NCBI GenBank assembly: GCA_018266955.1
Contig: JAFDZI010000006.1
Span: 1-60,494, forward strand
Direction of reading: 5' to 3'
DNA length: 60,494 nt
Source: Bacteroidota bacterium
GTDB lineage: Bacteria; Bacteroidota; Bacteroidia; Flavobacteriales; Weeksellaceae
Position numbers and translations under genes: made by a program. Every line of letters starts with the position of its first letter. Position 1 is the stretch's first letter. Of this stretch, positions 53,664 to 60,494 are shown one piece after another. The notes below the pieces were generated by a model. That model ran no database searches. It saw only the letters and a list, made by a program, of their open reading frames with translations, and was not told the origin of the DNA.

Positions 53664-56318
53664 TTATTCTCTATTTTTTAACATTATCCAACCGGACTTA
53701 TTCGTCATTTCTTTACTCGCTGGATCTTCATAATTTATTTTATACCAATAGGTAGCTGAAGGCAAAGATCTTGTTTGGAATTTACCATCCCATACGGTTT
53801 TATTAGGTCCTGTTTTAAAAACTTCTTTACCATATCTATCGAAGATTGCTGCAGAAAAATCTTTATAAAAAGAAATCCCTGTAAAATCGACCACATCATT
53901 TTGCCCATCCCCATTTGGTGTAATTACATTGTTCATATTGAAAGTGAAATACTCCAAAGTACTTTCGCAACTTGTATTTTTCACCTTCACTTTAATAATG
54001 ATTTTCACATTATTCTGCACATTGGTAAAGACATTAGAGTCTTGCCATGTAAACCCACCATCAATTGAATATTGCAATGGTCCATTACTAGGATTGTATG
54101 CCCATAAAGACAATACATGATTATTGAACTCAATAGATTTTATGGTAGGAGGAACAGCCTGAACCACTTGTGTGGTAAATGATTTAGTACAAGTCCCGTT
54201 ATCTATTGTAACTGTATGAGGTCCTACAACACCAGTGGTAATGGTTTGTGTAGTTTCACCCGAATCCCAAAGATAAGTATATACTTGGTTAGATCCCGCT
54301 GGAGGCGCACCTGCATCTAATGTCAATTGATCTCCTGTACAAATTTGTCCAGAAATAGCTGGAAGTGCAGAAACTGGAGGTTGTACCACTTCCACTTTAA
54401 CTGTTGCCGGATTAAGGGATTGACATCCATTAGCACCAATTGCATAAACCACAAAAGTTGTTGTAACACTTGGAGAAATAGTTTGTACCGCACCAGATCC
54501 TGCAATAGTGGTCCAATTATAGGTCACCCCTCCTGTTGCCGTTAGCGTAACAGGCTCTCCTTTACAAATTTTCAATTTATTGGTCGTAACTTGTGTAATA
54601 GGTTTTATTAAATCTGCAGTTACATTAACCGCTGCAGTTGCAGAACAAGTGGTATCTCCGGGTTGATAATTTCTGGAAATAGTTAAAGTATAAGTTCCTG
54701 CAGAGCTTACCGTTGGGGTAAGGGTGTTAGGATTGGCATAAATTGTACCTCCTGCAGATGCTACCCAGCTAAACACTGAACCTGCTGGATAAGTTGACGC
54801 TGTAGCATTAAGAACAACGGTTGAATTGGTACAAGAAATAGGTGCTGGTTGAGCAATATTAACTGTAATTGGGTCAGAGATTTTCAAATCTATTTTTGCC
54901 ACTTTACTACAAAATCCACTCTTTACCTGAACATATACCGCTTGATTGCCCGGGCTATTGAAAGCCAATGGATTAGCAATAAAATTATTATTACCAGCCA
55001 GAGCATCTGCTTGGTTAAGGTAATAAGTAAATGCAGTGTTAGGAACGGAAGTAACCCCAGGTTGCGCTAAAGTTAAATTGAACATATTATTACCTGCACA
55101 ATTGTACAATGTTGTGTCTTGAACCGCAGGTGAAGTTCCCCCAACAATCGTTATCGTTGCTGAACTTGGACATGGATTTCCTGGTACAGTTACTTCTAAT
55201 TTGTAATCACCCGGTTGATTTACAGTAATGGTTGGTCCAGTTCCTGTTGGAATAATTTGATTGTTATAATACCATTGATAAGTTGTTCCTGCTGTTTGGA
55301 TGGATGCAGTGAGCGTTTGTGGTGTATTGTCACACATATTTACCGTCGGAGGCAAAGCCACGCCACCTGGCCCTAAAATTTGAACACCAATATTAAAAGA
55401 TCCAGCTTCAAGAAAAACCGCTGAATCATACGCTGTATCCGAATAATCGGCAATAACCATTTTAATATGATAAGTTTGTCCAGGAATAACGGTTGCCATA
55501 GCAGTTAGAGGAACTGTTTTCCCATTGTAATTATCCCCAGCAATTGGATTATTATACCCTGCAAAATAAGTAGGATTCATCGGTGCACAACCCAAAGTCC
55601 CCCCAGCATAAGAAGTAGATGGACGGATATTGGTTACACTTACAGGTCCAGCTCCTCCAGGCAATATCGCCAAATTGGTATAGTTGGGATCCCCTACTTT
55701 TTTTAATAACAAAGCAAAACCATCGGTAAAAGTACATGGAAATCCACCAGTATATTCTTCGGATGCCATGAAATAATTGAATTTCATTTGGGTACTGGTC
55801 GGTACAAAATCAAATTCCAAATAAACTGGGTCTCTTAAACTAGAATTGGCAACTCCAATAGCCGTTGCCAAATCTTGATCTCCGGCATTATTCCCATATA
55901 TCCCACTTAAATTATCACTATTTCCACCTGCTAATGTATTTCCTGCATTTCTTGCAAATCCGGTACTTAAAACAATACCTTCAGCAAATGGATAAGTAGC
56001 TACGGTTCCTTTATTAAAATAGCCCCAAGGTCTATTGGTATCGGTAACCGCTGCATTAGGATACACTACAACATTGGAGATATTGGGTGTTACACATGAG
56101 TTTCCTCCAGAAATTAACACATCTTTCACCAATTGAGTAGCTGTATAATTGGATGCCGCATACGGAGGTACATTAACATCTATAAATGTACCTGCTTTTT
56201 GTGTAGGCGAAGGCTTCTCTATGGGCTGAACTCTAGGTTTTTCTTGAGCAGAAACCCAATTTCCCAGAGCTACAAGAGCCAACGCTGAAAAGTAATTTTT
56301 TAATCGATAATTTAACAT
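53664..56318 (-). CDS. T9SS type B sorting domain protein with anchor-L and Ig-like domains
   Basis: An 884-aa exported protein (signal peptide ends GNWVSAQ). Residues about 45-310 form a choice-of-anchor L domain (FNYFMASEEYTGGFPCTFTD). Five or so Ig/PKD-like repeats follow, rich in Thr, Val and Gly with paired cysteines and motifs such as AGTYTLTISRNY and GGVTYNWTT. The C-terminal 90 residues carry the gliding-motility-associated domain, starting ITPNGDGQNDVVDF and ending YWYKINYE...WIMLKNRE, which is the type B signal. Type B proteins are exported by the type IX system and are often large adhesins. I chose the ATG at 56318; a TTG at 56336 overlaps the promoter box. Confidence 0.92.
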   Translation of the reverse strand: MLNYRLKNYFSALALVALGNWVSAQEKPRVQPIEKPSPTQKAGTFIDVNVPPYAASNYTATQLVKDVLISGGNSCVTPNISNVVVYPNAAVTDTNRPWGYFNKGTVATYPFAEGIVLSTGFARNAGNTLAGGNSDNLSGIYGNNAGDQDLATAIGVANSSLRDPVYLEFDFVPTSTQMKFNYFMASEEYTGGFPCTFTDGFALLLKKVGDPNYTNLAILPGGAGPVSVTNIRPSTSYAGGTLGCAPMNPTYFAGYNNPIAGDNYNGKTVPLTAMATVIPGQTYHIKMVIADYSDTAYDSAVFLEAGSFNIGVQILGPGGVALPPTVNMCDNTPQTLTASIQTAGTTYQWYYNNQIIPTGTGPTITVNQPGDYKLEVTVPGNPCPSSATITIVGGTSPAVQDTTLYNCAGNNMFNLTLAQPGVTSVPNTAFTYYLNQADALAGNNNFIANPLAFNSPGNQAVYVQVKSGFCSKVAKIDLKISDPITVNIAQPAPISCTNSTVVLNATASTYPAGSVFSWVASAGGTIYANPNTLTPTVSSAGTYTLTISRNYQPGDTTCSATAAVNVTADLIKPITQVTTNKLKICKGEPVTLTATGGVTYNWTTIAGSGAVQTISPSVTTTFVVYAIGANGCQSLNPATVKVEVVQPPVSALPAISGQICTGDQLTLDAGAPPAGSNQVYTYLWDSGETTQTITTGVVGPHTVTIDNGTCTKSFTTQVVQAVPPTIKSIEFNNHVLSLWAYNPSNGPLQYSIDGGFTWQDSNVFTNVQNNVKIIIKVKVKNTSCESTLEYFTFNMNNVITPNGDGQNDVVDFTGISFYKDFSAAIFDRYGKEVFKTGPNKTVWDGKFQTRSLPSATYWYKINYEDPASKEMTNKSGWIMLKNRE

Positions 56319-56333
56319 TTTGTAAGTTTTTAG

Positions 56334-56341
56334 CAAATATA
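56334..56341 (-). promoter_or_regulatory. Promoter -7 box of the T9SS type B gene
   Basis: Minus-strand TATATTTG, an exact consensus match, 15 nt before the ATG at 56318. Confidence 0.6.
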
Positions 56342-56424
56342 TTATTTTTTACGATATATACTTAATTAATTTTCATGAAAGATAAAAAAAAACCACTGAA
56401 AATTAAAAACCGGTATCAAATAAA

Positions 56425-56446
56425 AAAACCACCTAAAGGTGGTTTT
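56425..56446 (-). terminator. Terminator of ndk
   Basis: A 10-bp stem AAAACCACCT / AGGTGGTTTT with a 2-nt loop. The minus strand continues into a T-run (A 56422-56428 on plus). Confidence 0.88.
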
Positions 56447-56468
56447 AACTTACTAATTTAAAAAAAAA

Positions 56469-56888
56469 TTAGAATATTTCTCTTCCTGAAAAATGAAACT
56501 CTGCTTCAATTTGTGCGTTTTCATCAGAATCGGATCCATGCACTGCATTTTCACCTACACTTTTTGCAAACATTTTTCTGATGGTACCTTCAGCAGCTTC
56601 AGCAGGATTGGTAGCGCCTATTAATTTTCTAAAATCTTCTACAGCATTTTCTTTTTCCAGAATTGCAGCTACTATTGGTCCTCTGCTCATAAACTCTACC
56701 AATTCTCCATAGAAAGGTCTTTCTGCATGTACAGCATAGAATTTTTTAGCATCATCTACCGTTAATTGTGTTAATTTTAATGCTTTAATTCCGAAGCCTG
56801 CTTCTGAAATCTTACCTAAAATAGCTCCAATGTGTCCGTCTGCAACTGCATCTGGCTTAATCATTGTAAATGTAATATTACCTGACAT
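56469..56888 (-). CDS. ndk: Nucleoside diphosphate kinase
   Basis: A 139-aa enzyme that balances NTP pools by phosphate transfer through a phosphohistidine. The start [20 protein letters not shown], then [18 protein letters not shown], and the active-site [15 protein letters not shown] (His is the acceptor) are diagnostic. The length is usual for the family. It is transcribed alone; TATTTTCG, one base from consensus, precedes it. Confidence 0.97.
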   Translation of the reverse strand: MSGNITFTMIKPDAVADGHIGAILGKISEAGFGIKALKLTQLTVDDAKKFYAVHAERPFYGELVEFMSRGPIVAAILEKENAVEDFRKLIGATNPAEAAEGTIRKMFAKSVGENAVHGSDSDENAQIEAEFHFSGREIF

Positions 56889-56927
56889 ATTTTTTTATTT
56901 TAAGGTGCGAAAATACAAAAATGTTTT

Positions 56928-56935
56928 TATATTTG
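56928..56935 (+). promoter_or_regulatory. Promoter -7 box of the candidate small RNA
   Basis: TATATTTG on the plus strand, exact consensus, diverging from ndk. No coding gene follows on this strand before a terminator 110 nt downstream. Confidence 0.5.
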
Positions 56936-56939
56936 CATT

Positions 56940-57073
56940 GAAAATTCAAACATAGAGCAATGTTTATTTTCTTTGGCATGTAAATTGCTACTGATTAAAA
57001 AGATTCTCATGTTTAATTTGAGTTTTCATGGTTATTAGTTTTTACCTCCTTCCTTAGTGTTGGAGGTTTTTTT
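56940..57073 (+). ncRNA. Candidate small RNA between ndk and infC
   Basis: The predicted transcript of about 130 nt starts just past TATATTTG and ends in a hairpin with a T-run at 57044-57073. The 5' part (56937-56953) can pair with 57009-57029 through AAACAT/ATGTTT and AAAA/TTTT blocks with a bulge. Inside it AGCAAT (56956-56961) pairs with ATTGCT (56984-56989). So the RNA could fold as one long imperfect hairpin, somewhat 6S-like in layout; this is not shown. A 7-codon ORF (MFIFFGM, 56960-56983) also fits, so a leader peptide is an alternative. Confidence 0.45.
57044..57073 (+). terminator. Terminator of the candidate small RNA
   Basis: Stem ACCTCC / GGAGGT with a 12-nt loop, followed by seven T. 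Confidence 0.75.
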
Positions 57074-57118
57074 ATTGGTTATTTTTTTCTGAAATTCATT
57101 AATCCCAACAAAACATAA

Positions 57119-57148
57119 AAAAGACTGCTCAAAAAAAAGCAGTCTTTT
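57119..57148 (-). terminator. Terminator of thrS-infC
   Basis: A perfect 10-bp stem AAAAGACTGC / GCAGTCTTTT with a 10-nt loop, A-rich on the plus strand before it. It lies 24 nt past the infC stop codon, so the operon ends without rpmI and rplT. Confidence 0.88.
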
Positions 57149-57171
57149 ATTTATATCCTATTTTAATTACT

Positions 57172-57735
57172 TTACTTAGCAGCTTTTTTAGGACTCATCA
57201 TCATAATCATTCTTTTACCTTCTAATTTTGGTAATTGATCTACTTTTCCGACATGTTCCAATTCTTGTGCAAGTTTTAACAACAAAATTTCACCTTGGTC
57301 TTTAAAGATGATGGATCTTCCTTTAAAAAACACATAGGTTTTAAGCTTAGAGCCTTCTTCCAAGAATTTTTCTGCATGTTTTTTCTTAAACTCATAATCG
57401 TGTTCGTCGGTTTGTGGTCCAAAACGGATTTCTTTCACTACAACCTTCACTTGCTTGGCTTTTAATTCCTTTTGTTTCTTTTTTTGTTCGAAAAGGAATT
57501 TTTTATAGTCCATTATCCTTGCGATAAACAAATCTTGTTTATCGGAAATGACTACCAAATCCAACTCGAGTTGTGCTGCAAGTTCTCTTGCTTTTTCGAT
57601 TGGATAAATCCCCGGCTCCACATTGTCGCCGACTAAACGAAGTTCCTTAGCGCGGATTTTTTCGTTTATTTGATGCGCATCTTCCTTCTGTATAGGCTTG
57701 CGCATTCCACCTCTGTTAAAAAATTTCTGTGCTAT
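57172..57735 (-). CDS. infC: Translation initiation factor IF-3, probable AUA start
   Basis: IF3, 187 aa if read from the ATA at 57735, or 177 aa from the first ATG at 57705. The N-domain has [20 protein letters not shown] and the C-domain has [20 protein letters not shown] and the end [18 protein letters not shown]. The ten extra residues ([10 protein letters not shown]) continue the basic N-terminus expected of flavobacterial IF3, so translation likely starts at ATA. IF3 genes commonly use rare start codons to regulate themselves. It follows thrS by 32 nt and is followed by a terminator. Confidence 0.93.
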   Translation of the reverse strand: MAQKFFNRGGMRKPIQKEDAHQINEKIRAKELRLVGDNVEPGIYPIEKARELAAQLELDLVVISDKQDLFIARIMDYKKFLFEQKKKQKELKAKQVKVVVKEIRFGPQTDEHDYEFKKKHAEKFLEEGSKLKTYVFFKGRSIIFKDQGEILLLKLAQELEHVGKVDQLPKLEGKRMIMMMSPKKAAK

Positions 57736-57767
57736 TGTTGTATGTTTTAAATGTTATACTCTATTGT

Positions 57768-59711
57768 TTATGCATTAATTCCGAATTCAAATCCGGTATC
57801 TGCTTGTTTTTTGAAATACTGGATAAATTCTTCTAGTTTCATTGTTCCTAAATCGCCTTCGCCTCTTCGTCTTACGGAAACTGTTTCTTCGTTTTCTTCG
57901 TTTTCGCCCACCACCAACATAAATGGTATTTTCTTTAGTTCGGCATCACGGATTTTCTTTCCTGTTTTTTCGTTTCTTTCGTCCACCAAACCACTAATTT
58001 CATTGCTACCAAGCAAATGTGAAACTTTTTTGGCGTAATTTACATATTTTTCAGAAATAGGCAAAATAATAAACTGCTCTGGACTCAACCATAAAGGAAA
58101 ATCACCCGCAGTATTTTCTAATAATATAGCGATAAATCTTTCCATAGAGCCAAATGGTGCTCTGTGAATCATTACGGGTCTATGTTTTTCATTGTCGTTT
58201 CCTACATACCATAAGTCAAATCTTTCTGGTAGGTTATAATCGACTTGGATGGTTCCTAGCTGCCAACTTCTACCAAGTGCATCTTTCACCATAAAGTCCA
58301 ATTTAGGACCATAAAATGCAGCCTCGCCATATTCTACAACTGTTTTCAAGCCTTTGTTTTTGGCCGCCTGAATAATTGCGTTTTCTGCTTTCTCCCAATT
58401 TTCATCAGAACCTATATATTTTTCTCTATTTTCAGGATCTCGTAAAGATACTTGAGTAACAAAATCTGAGAAACCTAGTGAGTTAAACACATACATTACT
58501 AAATCTATCACCCCTTCAAATTCTGTAAGTAACTGATCGGGGGTACAAAATAAATGGGCATCGTCTTGGGTAAACCCTCTCACTCTGGTTAATCCATGTA
58601 ATTCACCAGATTGTTCATATCGATATACCGTTCCAAATTCAGCATATCTTTTGGGCAAATCTCGATAACTCCATTGTCCTACTTTATAAATTTCACAATG
58701 ATGTGGACAATTCATCGGTTTTAAGAAAAACTCTTCCCCTTCATTTGGTGTTTTTATGGATTGAAAGCTGTCGGCTCCATATTTTTCGTAATGTCCAGAA
58801 GTTTTATACAAATCGATATTCCCAATATGGGGAGTCATTACAAATTCATAGCCACCTTTTTTTTGTGCTTCAGACAAAAAGTTTTCTAATTTTTTTCTGA
58901 GCGCTGCACCTTTGGGCAACCACAATGGCAAACCAGCTCCTACTTTTTCAGAAAAAGCAAAAATACCTAATTCTTTACCGAGTTTTCTATGATCTCTTCT
59001 TTTGGCTTCTTCTAATTTTTCCAAATATTCTGTAAGCTCTTTTTGTTTTGGAAAAGAAATACCATATACTCTAGTTAGTTGAGGGTTTTTCTCATCTCCT
59101 CTCCAATAGGCACCGGCAGCATTTAATATTTTCACTGCTTTTACGATACCTGTAGATGGGATATGCCCACCTCTACAAAGATCTGTAAAATCATCATGTC
59201 TGCAGAAAGTAATTTCTCCATCTTCTAAATTCTGAATCAATTCAGTTTTAAATGGATTGTCCTTATACTCTTTCAGAGCATCTGCCTTGGACACTGCGAA
59301 CAAATGAAAAGTGGAGTCTTTTTTAGCGTTCTCCAGCATTTTCTTTTCAATTTTTTCAAAATCCTTTTCACTTAGCGATTCGTCGCCAAAATCCACATCA
59401 TAATAAAAACCATTATCTATTGCAGGACCAATGGTTAACTTTGCGTTGGGAAAATATGCTAAAATTGCCTGTGCTAATAAATGTGCAGAGGAATGCCAAA
59501 AAGCCTTTTTCCCCATATCATCATTCCAAGTCAGTAATTGTACTGTAGCATCTTGATCAATCGGGGTTGTGGTTTCTACTTGTTGTCCGTTTACGATTGC
59601 AGAAATTGTATTTCTCGCTAAACCTTCACTGATTGATTTAGCTACATCCAAAGGCGTTACTTGGCCTTCATATTCTCTGATGCTTCCATCTGGAAGTGTG
59701 ATTTTAACCAT
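57768..59711 (-). CDS. thrS: Threonyl-tRNA synthetase
   Basis: A class II synthetase of 647 aa. The N-terminal TGS domain ([20 protein letters not shown]) is followed by the SAD editing domain ([30 protein letters not shown] with editing Cys/His). The catalytic core has motif 2 [13 protein letters not shown] and the zinc ligand region [11 protein letters not shown]. The C-terminal anticodon-binding domain starts [15 protein letters not shown]. It forms an operon with infC. The promoter box TATTTTTG at 59744-59737 has a TTG 20 bp upstream. Confidence 0.98.
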   Translation of the reverse strand: MVKITLPDGSIREYEGQVTPLDVAKSISEGLARNTISAIVNGQQVETTTPIDQDATVQLLTWNDDMGKKAFWHSSAHLLAQAILAYFPNAKLTIGPAIDNGFYYDVDFGDESLSEKDFEKIEKKMLENAKKDSTFHLFAVSKADALKEYKDNPFKTELIQNLEDGEITFCRHDDFTDLCRGGHIPSTGIVKAVKILNAAGAYWRGDEKNPQLTRVYGISFPKQKELTEYLEKLEEAKRRDHRKLGKELGIFAFSEKVGAGLPLWLPKGAALRKKLENFLSEAQKKGGYEFVMTPHIGNIDLYKTSGHYEKYGADSFQSIKTPNEGEEFFLKPMNCPHHCEIYKVGQWSYRDLPKRYAEFGTVYRYEQSGELHGLTRVRGFTQDDAHLFCTPDQLLTEFEGVIDLVMYVFNSLGFSDFVTQVSLRDPENREKYIGSDENWEKAENAIIQAAKNKGLKTVVEYGEAAFYGPKLDFMVKDALGRSWQLGTIQVDYNLPERFDLWYVGNDNEKHRPVMIHRAPFGSMERFIAILLENTAGDFPLWLSPEQFIILPISEKYVNYAKKVSHLLGSNEISGLVDERNEKTGKKIRDAELKKIPFMLVVGENEENEETVSVRRRGEGDLGTMKLEEFIQYFKKQADTGFEFGINA

Positions 59712-59736
59712 TTGTTTTACTAAAAAATTGAATAGG

Positions 59737-59767
59737 CAAAAATACTATTTTTTTCTAAATCTATCAA
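59737..59767 (-). promoter_or_regulatory. Promoter of thrS-infC
   Basis: Minus-strand TATTTTTG (59744-59737) with TTG at 59767-59765, spacing 20 bp. The ATG follows the box by 25 nt. Confidence 0.65.
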
Positions 59768-59925
59768 CAGTTAAGTTGAAGAGCCTCTTTAAATCAATCA
59801 ATTTGTTGAATGATGTCAAATTCTTATTAAAATTTAAAAAATAAATTAATCTTCATGATTAAGAAACCAAAAGGGTGTTTTCCCTGTTTTTACTCTTGTA
59901 TAGAATCTTTTTCCTCTTAATGAAT

Positions 59926-59962
59926 TATATTTGCATTAGAATTATACCGCACAATATAATTC
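59926..59962 (+). promoter_or_regulatory. Promoter and leader inverted repeat of the partial secreted protein gene
   Basis: TATATTTG at 59926-59933 is an exact consensus box. Directly after it, GAATTATA (59939-59946) and TATAATTC (59955-59962) form an 8-bp inverted repeat with an 8-nt spacer, in the 5' leader. It could be an operator or an RNA hairpin. Confidence 0.5.
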
Positions 59963-59971
59963 AAACACAAG

Positions 59972-60494
59972 ATGAAAACGAATTTAAAATACACTAAGGA
60001 GTACTCTACCTTTGCAGTAGAGCGTTTCTTGGTGTATTTTATTTTTGCAATCCTTTTCTTATTTCCAGCTTTTATCCAAGCACAACATAATAGTCCTGAA
60101 TTTTCTAATGAAAAAGAATCCATACAAATTAGTGTAAGTCCAGGTGCTACTATTTATAACGCAAATGAGATTCATCAAGCAACAATAATTGAATCCAAAG
60201 GAAACCACGAAGAAAAAATCTATTTTGTCAATAATATTACGGTAACAAATACAGACGAAATAAATAACGCAAAGATTGTTTCTGTTCAAACAAAAATACG
60301 AGACAAACAACTATCCAAAATAGCATTCAAGTCGAATGCACAAAAAGCAATTCGGCTCAAAGCCATAAAAAATTCAATACACTTTGTGCCTGCACAAAGC
60401 GATGTTGCATTTTCATTAAGCAATAAAAATACAAAAGTCAGTATTGTCCCCGTATTTAAAACGGTTCTTAAACAGGGCAAACTCACACTTTTTC
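59972..60494 (+). CDS. Secreted protein of unknown function, cut by the window edge
   Basis: The reading frame opens at ATG 59972 and is still open at the last base, giving at least 174 aa. The N-terminus has a basic start, then a hydrophobic segment (FLVYFIFAILFLFPAFIQAQ), typical of a signal peptide. The mature part starts HNSPEFSNEKESIQISVSPG and is rich in Lys, Asn and beta-prone residues (IYFVNNITVTNTDEINNAKI). No family can be named from the N-terminus. The standard promoter lies 38 nt upstream. Confidence 0.75.
   Translation, partial: MKTNLKYTKEYSTFAVERFLVYFIFAILFLFPAFIQAQHNSPEFSNEKESIQISVSPGATIYNANEIHQATIIESKGNHEEKIYFVNNITVTNTDEINNAKIVSVQTKIRDKQLSKIAFKSNAQKAIRLKAIKNSIHFVPAQSDVAFSLSNKNTKVSIVPVFKTVLKQGKLTLF

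Noticed and set aside
56947..56979. Minus-strand ORF starting MPKKINIALCLNFQ, considered as rpmI
   Set aside because: Only the first three residues resemble L35; the rest lacks the basic L35 sequence, and it overlaps the candidate RNA.
1..60494. CRISPR arrays, prophage, insertion sequences, toxin-antitoxin or defence systems
   Set aside because: No direct repeat-spacer arrays, transposase-like frames or known defence motifs were seen. The only tandem arrays are the octamer at 39041 and the 11-mer at 33725.

Overview
The window is chromosomal DNA from a member of the phylum Bacteroidota. It most likely comes from a flavobacterium of the Weeksellaceae/Chryseobacterium group, but genus and species are inference. 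The evidence is AT-rich DNA, T9SS C-terminal sorting domains of both type A and type B, a SusC/SusD pair, a DnaE with a fused proofreading exonuclease, and a fused alpha/beta E1 dehydrogenase. Bacteroidota-type promoters (TAnnTTTG, sometimes with TTG 19-21 bp upstream) recur, and Shine-Dalgarno sequences are almost absent. I found 49 intact coding genes, one clearly broken gene, one gene running off the right edge, and two candidate structured RNA or repeat elements. I saw no tRNA, rRNA, insertion sequence or CRISPR array.

Layout. 1-7.7 kb: a secreted T9SS adhesin-like protein and dnaE. 7.9-15.5 kb: an E1 dehydrogenase, a small lipoprotein and a SusC/SusD nutrient-uptake pair. 15.5-25.1 kb: mostly housekeeping genes (urea transporter, tyrS, ECF sigma factor, lipA, DedA, prfB, an unusual AAA ATPase, cinA, an esterase-like lipoprotein). 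25.1-30.5 kb: a 50-residue cysteine/lysine-rich protein, a DUF6263-like exported protein, the PcrA/UvrD helicase and an Nramp Mn/Fe transporter. 30.6-37.7 kb: GDPD, an SDR, proS, a Tyr/Gly-rich lipoprotein paired with a FadL-like porin, a ZIP transporter and a methyltransferase. 37.8-47.2 kb: an rRNA methyltransferase, a glycosyltransferase behind an octamer repeat, grpE-dnaJ, a broken membrane gene, a three-gene glycosyltransferase operon, a repeat/RNA element, and an NlpC/P60 hydrolase followed by dapD. 47.3-60.5 kb: an orphan protein, a MerR regulator, an HhH-repeat membrane protein, the ftsX-DUF3098-uppP-truB operon, rsmA, a T9SS type B protein, ndk, an RNA candidate, thrS-infC and a partial secreted protein.

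How the parts work together. Most genes are basic metabolism and information processing: translation (tyrS, proS, thrS, infC, prfB, truB, rsmA), replication and repair (dnaE, pcrA), protein folding (grpE-dnaJ) and the cell envelope (uppP, ftsX, dapD, NlpC/P60, glycosyltransferases). Convergent genes are usually separated by perfect bidirectional terminator hairpins.

The most interesting signals are regulatory or very small. (1) At least eight genes have an exact TAnnTTTG box only 4-7 nt before the ATG, predicting leaderless mRNAs. (2) A 50-aa Cys-rich protein and the Nramp gene each carry a TTAGA...TCTAA palindrome in the promoter, suggesting a shared metal-responsive repressor. (3) A short promoter-to-terminator unit between ndk and infC looks like a small RNA. 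(4) Eight copies of an 8-bp repeat end two bases before a glycosyltransferase start codon. (5) infC appears to start at AUA.
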